A stretch of DNA of 64,000 bases from an uncultured Ruminococcus sp. (GTDB taxonomy: Bacteria > Bacillota > Clostridia > Oscillospirales > Acutalibacteraceae): positions 1-64,000 of the forward strand of contig CACWOX010000003.1 of NCBI GenBank assembly GCA_902762615.1, given 5' to 3'. This document shows, one piece after another, positions 36,168-44,866 of the stretch (positions within the stretch are counted from its first letter, which is position 1; every line of letters begins with the position of its first letter). Position numbers and translations under genes: made by a program. The notes beneath the pieces were generated by a model. The model ran no database searches. It saw only the letters and a list, made by a program, of their open reading frames with translations, and was not told where the DNA came from.

Positions 36168-38939
36168 ATGAAGCATAAGGAAATCACTCACCGCTCGGTG
36201 GAAAAAATCATTTTCTGGATATTTCTCTTTTTCTTCCCGCTTGCGGCGCTATTCTGCTTGGTCTGCGGAATGCCGGATTATCTGTGGGAGATGCTGCTTG
36301 CCATTCCGGCTGTGGTGGGAATCTTTACATTTGTTCCCTTCCTGAACGGCGCACCGCAGGCTTACACGGCGACGGCGTGCATGATCGCCGGAGCTACCGC
36401 TTACATCTGGGAGAACAACACCATCTCGGCAAGCCACGGCATATTCTTAGTGATCATGTGCTTTGCGGCGCTCTATCGCAGGATAGGTCTGACCGTGCTG
36501 CAAATTATCTATGTGACGCTGCTCTACGCGTGGCTCTATCTGATGCACCCCGACAAATTCTTTGCCCATCTCGAAATGCCGCTGAGCGCGGTGGCGCGGC
36601 TGGTGCTCTTTTATCTGGGAAGCGTCGCGGTCATCGCCATGATCAGCTGGTTCCGCAACGCCGTCAAGATCATGGAATCACGCGCCCAGAGCATTACCGA
36701 GCTTTACCGCATGGTGGAGCAGGAAAAAATCAACGCCGAAGCCGGCAGCCGCGAAAAAGCCGACTTCCTTGCCAACATGAGTCACGAAATGCGCACGCCT
36801 ATGATAGCGGTCTGCGGCATGAGCGAGCTTCTGCTGCAAAATGACCTTTCTCCCCTCGAGGAGGAATACGTCGCCACCATTCAGAATTCCGCCCACAACC
36901 TTCTGAGCATGGTCAACGATATCCTCGACCTCTCCAAAATCGAGGCAAACCGCATGAGCCTTGAGGAAGCCCCCTACAGTGTGGAAAATTTAGTCTCGGA
37001 CGTGGCGAACATCATCAATGTGCGCATAGGCGACAAGAATATCGCCTTTGTCGCGGACATCGCCCCCGATATTCCGGCGGAGCTGATCGGCGACGAGGCA
37101 AGGTTGCGCCAGATTCTCATTAATCTGCTCAACAACGCGGTCAAATTCACCGAGAGCGGCATGATCAGGCTGCGCATGACATGCAGCATAGACGAATCCG
37201 CACGCTTCTGGCTGAAAATCGAAGTATCCGACACCGGCGTGGGCATTTCCCGCGAGGACCAGAAGAAGCTCTTTACCCAGTTCACACAGGTCGATACCGA
37301 CCGCAGCCGCCGCATGGAGGGTACCGGACTGGGGCTGGTGATTTCGCAGCGCCTTGCCAACAAAATGAACGGCTCCATCAACGTCGAGAGCGAACCCGGC
37401 AAAGGCTCCACCTTCTCGGTCGTGGTGGAGCAAAGGGTCAAAAAACGCCGCGAACTCGGCTTTGTCCCCGACCCGGACGGATATCTCGCCTATGTCTGCG
37501 AGCCGAATCCGTTCTATGCCGACAATCTCAGGAGAATCTTAGAGAGCATGGGAGTTGCCGTGATCGCGGTAAACGACGTCGCGGTGTGGGATTATTACAA
37601 TGCCGACCGCTTCGGCGCAATGCTCTTCTTTGACTATGCCGCGTGCGTGGCGGGCGTCAATTCCTTCGCCTCCAAGATCAAGCGCATGCGCCTGATCGCT
37701 ATGGTCGACCACAATTCCTTCGTGGACGACGGCGTGAAGGAGAATATTCTCATCATGCACAAGCCCGTGCTTACCGGACATGTGGCTTCCATCGTACGCG
37801 GAGACGATACCGACAGCTTCCGCCGCACCAAAAAGACGGAAAATCACCTCTTCGTCCCCGACGCAAGAATACTGGTGGTGGACGACAATTATGTCAATCT
37901 CCGCGTCACAGCCGGTCTGCTCAACGTCTACAAGGCGCACGTCGATATGGTCGCCAGCGGACGGGAGGCATATGAAGCCCTTCTGCGCGACCCGCATTAC
38001 GATATGATATTCATGGATCACATGATGCCCGACTGGGACGGCATTGAGACGGTGCAGCATATCCGCGCCATCGACGGCGATTATTACAAGCATGTCCCGA
38101 TCATTGCCATCTCGGCGAATGTGGGCGAGGCGGCGAGGGAGCTTTTCCTCTCGCACGGCATGGACGATTTTGTCGAAAAGCCCATGAGCAGCGAGACGCT
38201 CGCGGGCGTGCTCAAAAAATACATTCCCCCCGAAAAGCAGCTCACCGAATACGCCGAACAGATCGACCCCATGATGAAGGTCAGCCGTTCCCGCAGCGAA
38301 TACATCGCCGCCACTGTCGGCAGGGACGCCCGCAACATAAAGATTCCCGGGCTGGATGTCCCGCAGGGTATCTTCAATATGGGCGGCAGCGTGGAGGCGT
38401 ACAACCACATTCTCAATGTGTTCCTCAGCGAGGGCAGATCGCAGTCGAAGCTGCTGCGCAAATATGCCGAGGCGGGCAGCGTCAATTCCTACCGCATAGA
38501 GGCGCATTCCCTCAAGAGCGTTGCCGCCAGCATCGGCGCGACGGCGCTTTCCATGCAGGCAAGAGACCACGAGGACGCGGCAAAGCAGGGGGACGAGAGC
38601 TTCGTCGCCGAGCACTACACGGAGCTGAAAGAGCAATACGACGAGCTTCTGAACAATGTGGAGAATTACCTGCAATCCGGCGGTCTGCTTGAATCGGGCA
38701 GCAACGGCGCGGCGGAACCGTCGGAGATGCAGCCCATCTCGGCGCAGAAAAAGCACGCCGACGCGGTCAATATCTGCCGCCTGATAGACCGCTTCGACAG
38801 CGACGCGGCTATGGAAGGCATCAGCGAACTGCTCGGCTGCAAGCTCGACCCGGCTGACCGGGCAGCGCTTAACAGGGCAATGGAGCTGCTGGAAAATTAC
38901 GACTTCGACGGTGCGGCACAGGCACTCGCCACGCTGTAA
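36168..38939 (+). CDS. Hybrid sensor histidine kinase with receiver and Hpt domains
   Basis: The 923-residue membrane kinase has about six N-terminal helices (residues 10-165) without a large periplasmic sensor, then HisKA with the phosphorylated histidine in MSHEMRTP (about 205). The HATPase core has NLLNNAVKFTESG, DTGVGIS and GTGLGL. A degenerate receiver-like region follows (about 435-545). The intact receiver runs from RILVVDDNYVNLR, phospho-acceptor in FMDHMMPDW near 617, to EKPMS. A C-terminal Hpt has its histidine in EAHSLKS (about 780). This is a complete phosphorelay in one protein; output may pass to the HD-GYP protein encoded next (inference). Confidence 0.92.
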   Translation: MKHKEITHRSVEKIIFWIFLFFFPLAALFCLVCGMPDYLWEMLLAIPAVVGIFTFVPFLNGAPQAYTATACMIAGATAYIWENNTISASHGIFLVIMCFAALYRRIGLTVLQIIYVTLLYAWLYLMHPDKFFAHLEMPLSAVARLVLFYLGSVAVIAMISWFRNAVKIMESRAQSITELYRMVEQEKINAEAGSREKADFLANMSHEMRTPMIAVCGMSELLLQNDLSPLEEEYVATIQNSAHNLLSMVNDILDLSKIEANRMSLEEAPYSVENLVSDVANIINVRIGDKNIAFVADIAPDIPAELIGDEARLRQILINLLNNAVKFTESGMIRLRMTCSIDESARFWLKIEVSDTGVGISREDQKKLFTQFTQVDTDRSRRMEGTGLGLVISQRLANKMNGSINVESEPGKGSTFSVVVEQRVKKRRELGFVPDPDGYLAYVCEPNPFYADNLRRILESMGVAVIAVNDVAVWDYYNADRFGAMLFFDYAACVAGVNSFASKIKRMRLIAMVDHNSFVDDGVKENILIMHKPVLTGHVASIVRGDDTDSFRRTKKTENHLFVPDARILVVDDNYVNLRVTAGLLNVYKAHVDMVASGREAYEALLRDPHYDMIFMDHMMPDWDGIETVQHIRAIDGDYYKHVPIIAISANVGEAARELFLSHGMDDFVEKPMSSETLAGVLKKYIPPEKQLTEYAEQIDPMMKVSRSRSEYIAATVGRDARNIKIPGLDVPQGIFNMGGSVEAYNHILNVFLSEGRSQSKLLRKYAEAGSVNSYRIEAHSLKSVAASIGATALSMQARDHEDAAKQGDESFVAEHYTELKEQYDELLNNVENYLQSGGLLESGSNGAAEPSEMQPISAQKKHADAVNICRLIDRFDSDAAMEGISELLGCKLDPADRAALNRAMELLENYDFDGAAQALATL

Positions 38940-39081
38940 CAGGTTATGGAAAACTGTACAATTGTACAAATAGTTATTTTCCAAATTGTATAGGGGATTT
39001 AACAATGTGTTAATAATGTACGTGTATAATGAATCTTAATTATTGACAGACAACGGTTGTCTGTGGAGGAGAAAAGTCGAG

Positions 39082-40131
39082 ATGAAGAAAATCCTTGTCA
39101 TTGACGACAACAAGACCACGCTCGCCATGGCTAAACAGGCTATCGGCGATGAATATTCTGTCATTGCCGTTATCTCGGGATATCAGGCGCTCAAATTTCT
39201 CGAGCGCGACACGCCCGATCTGATTCTGCTCGATCTGAATATGCCCGAAATGGACGGCAAGCAGACGATGAGAAAAATCAAGTCCAACGAAAAATGGTGC
39301 GATATTCCCATTATCGTGCTGACGGTGGAGAATAATCCGCAGACCGAGGTGGAGTGTCTGGAAATGGGAGCCGTTGACTTTCTCGCAAAGCCCTTCGTCC
39401 CGCAGGTCATGAAGTCGCGTATTGCCCGTGCCATCGAGCTGGAGGATTACCGCATGCGGCTCCAGCTTGACAACGAGAAGAAGCGCGCCCAGCTCGAAAA
39501 AATGAAGTCGCAGATCATCATGGTGCTTGCCAATATGATAGATACACGCGACGAGGTGACGGGCATACACGTTCACCGCGTCAGCTCCATTGTGGAGACG
39601 CTGGTGCGCAGAATGAGGGACGAGGGCATGTATCCCGAATTCCTCGACGACCGCTACGTCACCAGCATTACGTTAGCCGCGCCTCTGCACGACATAGGCA
39701 AGATCAAGATACCCGATTCGGTGCTCAAAAAGCAGGGCGACCTCACCGAGGACGAATTTGAGCTGATGAAGACCCACACCATCGAGGGCGCAAAGATCCT
39801 CGAGGAATGCGCCAAGCAGATCGACGACAATTATTACCTGATGCTGGGCAAGGATATGGCGGCATATCATCACGAATGGTGGAACGGCAAGGGCTATCCC
39901 TACGGACTCAAGGGTATTAAAATCCCCTTCTGCGCCCGTGTGCTGGCGGTAGCCGACGTATTCGACGCGCTGGTGAGCAAGCGCAGCTACAAGCAGCAGA
40001 TGTCCTTTGATCAGGCGTTCGATATCATCAAAAAGGGCAGCGGCGGTCACTTCGCCCCCGAAATCGTCAATGTGTTCCTCTCCATTCGCCCCGAGATAGA
40101 GCGCGTCGCCCTCCTCGGCATCGACGACTGA
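39082..40131 (+). CDS. Response regulator with HD-GYP phosphodiesterase domain
   Basis: ATG 39082 follows GGAGGAG. The 349 residues start with a receiver (VIDDNKTT, phospho-acceptor in LLDLNMPEMDG near 53, AKPF near 117), then a short helix and an HD-GYP domain. The domain shows HVHRVSSIVE, APLHDIGKIKIPDSVL (HD near 202), KTHTIEGAKIL, YHHEWWNGKGYPYGL (GYP near 271) and VADVFDALVSKRSYK. HD-GYP enzymes degrade cyclic di-GMP. Gene order suggests control by the preceding hybrid kinase. Confidence 0.93.
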   Translation: MKKILVIDDNKTTLAMAKQAIGDEYSVIAVISGYQALKFLERDTPDLILLDLNMPEMDGKQTMRKIKSNEKWCDIPIIVLTVENNPQTEVECLEMGAVDFLAKPFVPQVMKSRIARAIELEDYRMRLQLDNEKKRAQLEKMKSQIIMVLANMIDTRDEVTGIHVHRVSSIVETLVRRMRDEGMYPEFLDDRYVTSITLAAPLHDIGKIKIPDSVLKKQGDLTEDEFELMKTHTIEGAKILEECAKQIDDNYYLMLGKDMAAYHHEWWNGKGYPYGLKGIKIPFCARVLAVADVFDALVSKRSYKQQMSFDQAFDIIKKGSGGHFAPEIVNVFLSIRPEIERVALLGIDD

Positions 40132-40166
40132 AGCGCGGCGCATTAGCCCGGCTCAAAAGAATAAAG

Positions 40167-40209
40167 AAAAAAGCAGCTTCCCGTAAAAGCAAGCGGGGAG
40201 CCGCTTTTT
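40167..40209. terminator. Bidirectional terminator, recurrent GCGGCT family
   Basis: AAAAAAGCAGCTTCCCG and CGGGGAGCCGCTTTTT form the stem. An ATACGCTT-like tandem repeat follows at 40217-40236. Confidence 0.8.
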
Positions 40210-40237
40210 ATTATTTATACGCTTATACGCTTGTACG

Positions 40238-40330
40238 CTAATTCAAAAAACGGTGCAGGAAGTCTTTGAAGACGGGTTCCCATGCGGATTCGTTGTGAAT
40301 GCCTTCGGGAGAGATGACTTCCTTTCTGTT
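40238..40330 (-). pseudogene. 3' remnant of an esterase/alpha-beta hydrolase gene
   Basis: On the minus strand the last 30 residues of an open frame read NRKEVISPEGIHNESAWEPVF then KDFLHRFLN and a stop. A Gly-x-His-(N/D)-x-x-x-Trp pattern near the C-terminus, followed by a FLxxFL helix, is typical of COG2819/enterochelin-esterase-type hydrolases, where the His is catalytic. Upstream of about 40335 the similarity is lost, and the frame runs into the promoter region of the DUF927 gene. I infer a truncated gene. The rest of 40132-40499 holds only the terminator, octamer repeat and promoter elements. Confidence 0.5.
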
Positions 40331-40420
40331 TGATATGACAGCACAAAAATTATGCACAGTCAATGGCGAATTTGTATTTTTCCGCGCCCCGCACACAACG
40401 GCGCTCCCTTTCTCTTTGCA

Positions 40421-40484
40421 TTGAATTGCAGTACGCCCCTGTGATAAGATGAATGTGTACAAAAATAAGAGCCTGTACAGGCTC
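40421..40484 (+). promoter_or_regulatory. Possible promoter and 16-bp palindromic operator of the DUF927 gene
   Basis: TTGAAT (40421-40426) and TAAGAT (40445-40450) are 18 bases apart. A perfect palindrome GAGCCTGTACAGGCTC lies at 40469-40484, near the expected transcript start and just before the ribosome-binding site. It could be an operator or a hairpin in the leader. Confidence 0.45.
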
Positions 40485-40499
40485 CAAGGGGGCATTGAA

Positions 40500-42233
40500 T
40501 TGAATCAATCAACAAAGAACTTCGCAAGGAGCGACGAGGAAATCATCGCTATGACAGAGAATTACCGCTGTGAGCTGGAGACGCTCTACGGCTTCGGCGA
40601 ACCGCTGCCCGATACCGGTAATTGGCTGGTGGACAGGGACGGCGTGCGAACCACACGCGAGCTTCCCAACGGCGGGGTGAAGGTCGTCACCGCATGCCGC
40701 GCCCCGCTGGCGGTCACCAAGCTGATCGAAAATGCCGAGACGGGCTTGCACGGGGTGGAGCTTGCCTTTAAGCTGCGCGGAATGTGGCATTTTATAGAAT
40801 GCGCCCGCTCGGAGATTGCCGACAGAAGCCGCATCATTCAGCTGGCAGACCGCGGACTTCCCGTCACATCGGAGACCGCAAGGGCGATGATCACCTATCT
40901 CGACGACTTTATCGCCTGCAACCTCGATTTCATACGCCGCGAACAGTCCATTAACCGTCTGGGCTGGTTTCGCGGCTGTTTTATTCCCTACAGCGACAGC
41001 ATCAGGCTTGCCGAAAGCAGCGGTCTGCGGGGCGTCATTCGCAGCGCGGGCAGCCTACGGGCGTGGCGGGAGCACGTGGTCGCGCTGCTCGACGGCAATA
41101 CCATGCTTAGGCTCTATCTGGCGGCGAGCTTTGCCTCTGCCATCATCGAGCCGCTGGGTCTGCAAAATTTCGTTGCGCACCTCTGGGGACGCACGGGTTC
41201 GGGCAAGTCGGTGGCGCTCATGCTGGCGGCTTCGGTGTGGGGCGAGCCGGACGGCAGGCTGTTCGGCACCATGAACGGCACCCTCAATTACATGCAGTCA
41301 CAGGCGGCGGCGCTGCGGTCGGTTCCGCTGTGTCTGGACGAGCTGCAGACCGTCAGGGACAGCTTCGGCAATTACGACAAGCTGATCATGCAGCTCGGCG
41401 TGGGCGTGGGCAGAGGAAGAGCCGACCGCGACGGCTCCGCCAGGAAAACCAACGAGTGGCACAATACTGCCCTCTTCACAGGCGAAGAGCCGCTTCTCAA
41501 GCCCGAAAGCGGAGCAGGCGCCGTCAACCGCGTGCTCCAGCTCTGCGTGGACGACCTGCCGGGAAATATTATTTCCAACGGCGGCGAGACGGTCGCTGTG
41601 ATCAAGGAAAATTACGGCGTGGCAGGCGCGATGTTCGTCAGCGGACTTCTGAGGGACGGCTCCCGCTGCGACGAGATCATTGCCGCTCTCAGGGGGAGAT
41701 ACAAGGATCATCTCAGCGAGATATTGCAGGCGGCTCCCACCTCCGGCAAGCAGGCTGCGATACTGGCGGCGCTGCTGGCAGCCGACGAATTCGCCGAAAT
41801 AACGGTCTATCACACGGGCAATCCGCTCACTCCCCGCGACGTGATGCATTATGCCCTGACGTCCGACGACATATCCAAGCCCAGACGCGCTATGGATTAC
41901 ACGCTCAACATGATATCCGTTCATCAGAACGACTTTCAGGGGGTGTACCGGAAGTCGGACGGCACGGTAAGCGACGGCTGGGGACATCAGCCCGGCGGCA
42001 TGATATTCGGCAAGCTGACTGACAGCGCGGCTTATATCAACAAAAGCGTGCTTGTCAGGTGGCTGGAGGAAGGCGGCTACTCCTTCGACGCGGTCAAGAA
42101 GGAATGGGCGCAATGCGGCTTTTTACAGAAAAATGCCGCAGGCAAATATTGCTGCATGCCGCCCAAAGGAATGAACGGCAGCTTTATTAAGCTGCATCTG
42201 AAACACGACACGGAATCACCTGAAATTACCTGA
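40500..42233 (+). CDS. DUF927-domain helicase-like P-loop ATPase
   Basis: TTG 40500 has AAGGGGG (40486-40492) 7 bases upstream. The 577 residues match DUF927 proteins found in phages, plasmids and integrated elements, considered replication ATPases. Features are QSINRLGWFRGCFIPYSD (about 140-157), Walker A WGRTGSGKSVAL (about 229-240), a Walker B-like VPLCLDELQTV (about 275-285), and GVGVGRGRADRDGSARKTNEWHNTALFTGEEPLL, a post-Walker region ending in a sensor-like segment. There is no primase domain. The gene stands alone without integrase or capsid genes, and its stop codon lies inside an iteron-like array. Confidence 0.85.
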   Translation: MNQSTKNFARSDEEIIAMTENYRCELETLYGFGEPLPDTGNWLVDRDGVRTTRELPNGGVKVVTACRAPLAVTKLIENAETGLHGVELAFKLRGMWHFIECARSEIADRSRIIQLADRGLPVTSETARAMITYLDDFIACNLDFIRREQSINRLGWFRGCFIPYSDSIRLAESSGLRGVIRSAGSLRAWREHVVALLDGNTMLRLYLAASFASAIIEPLGLQNFVAHLWGRTGSGKSVALMLAASVWGEPDGRLFGTMNGTLNYMQSQAAALRSVPLCLDELQTVRDSFGNYDKLIMQLGVGVGRGRADRDGSARKTNEWHNTALFTGEEPLLKPESGAGAVNRVLQLCVDDLPGNIISNGGETVAVIKENYGVAGAMFVSGLLRDGSRCDEIIAALRGRYKDHLSEILQAAPTSGKQAAILAALLAADEFAEITVYHTGNPLTPRDVMHYALTSDDISKPRRAMDYTLNMISVHQNDFQGVYRKSDGTVSDGWGHQPGGMIFGKLTDSAAYINKSVLVRWLEEGGYSFDAVKKEWAQCGFLQKNAAGKYCCMPPKGMNGSFIKLHLKHDTESPEIT

Positions 42234-42271
42234 AATTACCTGAAATTACCTGAAATTACCTTGAAATTACC
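42221..42271. repeat. Direct decamer array TGAAATTACC, iteron-like
   Basis: Four exact head-to-tail copies (42221-42260), a fifth after one extra T (42262-42271) and a partial sixth. The first repeat encodes the last residues of the DUF927 protein. Confidence 0.95.
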
Positions 42272-42338
42272 TTGAAAGTTTTCAACAATCATCTCGGAAC
42301 GCTCTCTGGAAGAGCCTTGCGGGGATTTTAAAGTGTTG

Positions 42339-42431
42339 AAAATTACCTAATTACCTTTTTTATGTTTATAGATATATATATATTATTATATATAGCTCTC
42401 TATAGTAAGAATTTAGGTAATTAGGTAATTT
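42339..42431. other. AT-rich core bounded by a 17-bp inverted repeat, origin-like
   Basis: AAATTACCTAATTACCT (42339-42355) and its exact reverse complement AGGTAATTAGGTAATTT (42415-42431) flank a nearly pure A/T stretch (about 42356-42395). The same ATTACC core is used in the arrays on both sides, in opposite orientations. Together with the DUF927 gene this resembles an iteron origin with an unwinding element; function is inference. Confidence 0.6.
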
Positions 42432-42466
42432 CAGCCCCGATTTCAGGCATTTGCGGGGCATTCAAG

Positions 42467-42510
42467 GGTAATTCTGAGGTCATTCTGAGGTAATTACGAG
42501 GTAATTTTGA
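42467..42510. repeat. Undecamer array GGTAATTCTGA in reverse orientation
   Basis: Four 11-base units: GGTAATTCTGA, GGTCATTCTGA, GGTAATTACGA, GGTAATTTTGA. They read as the complement of the 42221 array, making the region roughly symmetric about the AT-rich core. Confidence 0.9.
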
Positions 42511-42535
42511 GGGGTATTTCAACGTTCTGACGGTA

Positions 42536-42580
42536 ATTTAAAAAGCGGCTCCCTGTCCATCAGACCGGAGACCGCCTGTT
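42536..42580. terminator. Degenerate member of the recurrent GCGGCT terminator family
   Basis: AAAAAGCGGctcc and GGAGaCCGCC can pair weakly between convergent genes. Confidence 0.45.
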
Positions 42581-42596
42581 ATCACTGTGTGCGTGT

Positions 42597-42634
42597 ATAG
42601 TGTGGAGTGTGGAGCTTTTAAAAGTGTGGAGCCT
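42597..42634. repeat. Short GTGTGGA repeat
   Basis: Three GTGTGGAG-like units, as found within the element at 3399 and at 47430-47456. Confidence 0.8.
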
Positions 42635-43495
42635 TTATTCATCAGTCTGATTGTAGAGCTGCTGCGCGGTTTGCCTGTCGCCTGTCAGTTCGATGAGCGC
42701 TCCCGCCTGAAACGTGGCGGAGAGGGAGCCGGGGACCTTGCAGGCGGCGTTGGCTACGACCCTGTATTTCTCCTTGCCGGCTTCTTCGGCTCTGAGAGTG
42801 GACTCCGCGCCAAAGACAAGATTGCCTGTGGCGATGTGATAATCGCTCGAAATAATGGCAAGCTGCGTCACCTGCGGATATTGGTTGGTGAGGATTCCGA
42901 GGGTGTATCTGGCATTCTGCGCGGTGGTAAGCGATCTCTTTTCGACTATTATGCGTTCGCTGTCAATGCCGTTTTCAACGAGCCATTCCGCCATTTTTCC
43001 GGCTTCGGTCGCAGTCTCGTCTGCAATCGCCGTGGGTCCTCCGGTGCAGACGATAAGGGCGTGAGGATACTTCTTGGCGCTTTTTTTGACCACCTTGAGT
43101 CTTTCGATCAGCTCGTCCCTCATCGTGCCGTCGGCATTCAATTGATAGCCCAGCGCCACCATGCACAATTCGTCGGTGTCGGGCAGACCGTCCGGCAGCA
43201 CCTTGTAATGGAGCGGGAGGCTGTCGTTTGATTCCTTCCAGAGGGAGAGAATACTTCTCCATTTCGCGGCAATGACGGGATTCTTCCCATCAAGCTCCTC
43301 AAAGAGCCGCTCTGTCTTTTCTTCGGCTTCTTCGCCGCCCTCTGCGTAACTGAGAATGATTTCCTCGGTGACGGTCTTTATGCCGCGTTCCGTGGATTGC
43401 GTACCGTCGTCATTTCCCTTGCCGCAGGCACAGCACGCCCACACCGTGCAGAGCGCAACCGCTGCACTGATGATTCTTACGATGGACTTCTTCAA
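42635..43495 (-). CDS. YdcF/SanA-family (DUF218) lipoprotein
   Basis: TTG 43495 has AAGGAG 9 bases upstream. The 286 residues begin with a signal peptide and lipobox-like CCAC (about 18-21), a linker of about 60 residues, then a DUF218 fold: MVALGYQLNADGTMRDELIERL, LIVCTGGP, TEAGKMAEWLVENGIDSERIIVEKRSLTTAQNARYTLGIL and IISSDYHIATG. Relatives such as SanA and YdcF affect envelope properties by unknown chemistry. Confidence 0.85.
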   Translation of the reverse strand: MKKSIVRIISAAVALCTVWACCACGKGNDDGTQSTERGIKTVTEEIILSYAEGGEEAEEKTERLFEELDGKNPVIAAKWRSILSLWKESNDSLPLHYKVLPDGLPDTDELCMVALGYQLNADGTMRDELIERLKVVKKSAKKYPHALIVCTGGPTAIADETATEAGKMAEWLVENGIDSERIIVEKRSLTTAQNARYTLGILTNQYPQVTQLAIISSDYHIATGNLVFGAESTLRAEEAGKEKYRVVANAACKVPGSLSATFQAGALIELTGDRQTAQQLYNQTDE

Positions 43496-43704
43496 TTTGA
43501 CAATCTCCTTGACCTTATTTTTAATCTGAGTATAATGGATAACAAATGTTTTGTCAAGTGAGTTTGGATCAACAGCCGGCAGCGTTGGGTCTGTATTGGC
43601 ATAATTGGGCAAAGGGCACATTTTTTCTCTTGATTTTTATGTATAATGCAAATTGACAATTGTATCGTAATGCTTTAAAATGATTATTCAGAAGTGAGAA
43701 GATT

Positions 43705-43875
43705 TTGAGGTTTCCGGATAGTATTTTTCCTATATTTCCATTTGTGACAACCGGCGGTGTATTTATTATTTATGACCTTGCCCTAATTGGAATTATACTA
43801 TCCATTATTCGAAATGAAAGTATTGCTAAAGATTGGGTTAGGTTAAAAGAAAAACGGAGGATTGAAAATGAATAG
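43705..43875 (+). CDS. Possible small membrane protein coupled to the VanZ gene
   Basis: A 56-codon frame (TTG 43705) encodes a hydrophobic stretch (FVTTGGVFIIYDLALIGIILSII) and a basic tail, and its TAG overlaps the VanZ-like start by 8 bases. The ribosome-binding site is weak. The AT-rich composition matches the VanZ gene, so they may have arrived together. Confidence 0.4.
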   Translation: MRFPDSIFPIFPFVTTGGVFIIYDLALIGIILSIIRNESIAKDWVRLKEKRRIENE

Positions 43876-44479
43876 AATTTTCGGATATATATTAAATATG
43901 TTTCCATATATGCTTATAGCCATACCGGTAGTAATTCTGATTCGTGTGATTTCTTGCAGCTTCTTAAAGAAAAAAGAACATAAGACAACGGTTTGGCACG
44001 AATTAGGAGTATGCCTATTTTTCTTATTTCTCGTTGGACTTTTCTCGCAGACGATCATACCGCAATTCGACTTCGGAGTTGGCGGTATAAGTATAACTAA
44101 CGGAAATTTATTGGGAGAAATAAACCTTATTCCCGGCAAAGTGTTTATTGATACGTGGAGAGAAAGTATGGTTGGTGGATATTGGTTGTATTTCGCAATC
44201 AACTTTATCGGTAACATATGTTTGTTTGTTCCCATTGGCTTTTGCGTGCCGCTTCTGTGGAATAAATCTTCTTTACCAAAAACACTTCTGGTCGGTTTTT
44301 TGATATCTTTATTCATTGAGCTTTGTCAACTTCCGCAGGCAAGAGGTACGGACATTGATGACTTATGGATCAATACCCTTGGAGCAATGATAGGGTATCT
44401 TCTATATGTTGGTGTATGTCGGATTGCAAAACAATTTCTTTTGAAATTTAGAATTCAAAAGAAAGGTGAATCAAATTAA
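43868..44479 (+). CDS. VanZ-family membrane protein
   Basis: ATG 43868 has GGAGG about 8 bases upstream. The 203-residue protein has about five membrane helices and the VanZ signature: NLIPGKVF in the loop, NFIGNICLFVPIGFCVPLLW (about 113-132) and FIELCQLPQARGTDIDDLWINTLGAMIGYLLY (about 151-182). VanZ confers low-level teicoplanin resistance in enterococci, but most homologues are of unknown role. The gene is markedly AT-rich against its surroundings, suggesting transfer. Confidence 0.9.
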   Translation: MNRIFGYILNMFPYMLIAIPVVILIRVISCSFLKKKEHKTTVWHELGVCLFFLFLVGLFSQTIIPQFDFGVGGISITNGNLLGEINLIPGKVFIDTWRESMVGGYWLYFAINFIGNICLFVPIGFCVPLLWNKSSLPKTLLVGFLISLFIELCQLPQARGTDIDDLWINTLGAMIGYLLYVGVCRIAKQFLLKFRIQKKGESN

Positions 44480-44489
44480 GCAAAGCCCC

Positions 44490-44518
44490 TTGAATTTCTA
44501 AGCAAAATCGTTTATAAT
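44490..44518 (+). promoter_or_regulatory. Orphan predicted promoter
   Basis: TTGAAT (44490-44495), 17-base spacer, TATAAT (44513-44518), with no ORF downstream on this strand before the terminator at 44757-44803. The spacer 44480-44866 also holds a DnaA-box-like TTATCCACG (44540-44548) and an inverted repeat TTGTTATC/GATAACAA (44561-44582). A small RNA of about 280 bases is possible. Confidence 0.45.
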
Positions 44519-44756
44519 ATATTCAATCCCAAGTCCAAATTATCCACGGTAAAATTATTCTTGTTATCAACGTCGATAACAAAATGATAACAAGGGCGGT
44601 TTAACACAGGATAATACAGATACATCGTGTATCAAAAAAATCAGGACTAACGAGAAGCAAAAACACATAAACAGAATTGTTTAGTCTTGGTCGAGTGGGA
44701 ATAAAAGCGCTCGCGTTTGCTCCCTGACTGAAAACATAAATCTGAATTTATAAAAT

Positions 44757-44803
44757 AAAAAAAGGGCGACTTCCCGCAAAATCAAACGGGAAGCCGCTTT
44801 TTT
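44757..44803. terminator. Bidirectional terminator, recurrent GCGGCT family
   Basis: GCGACTTCCCG pairs with CGGGAAGCCGC across the loop CAAAATCAAA, flanked by A and T runs. The loop sequence is shared with the copy at 50810. Confidence 0.85.
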
Positions 44804-44866
44804 CAGTTTCGTCCGATGTGTTAAACGGTAACAATAAGCAATAAACAACAACAATAAACTAACTTT

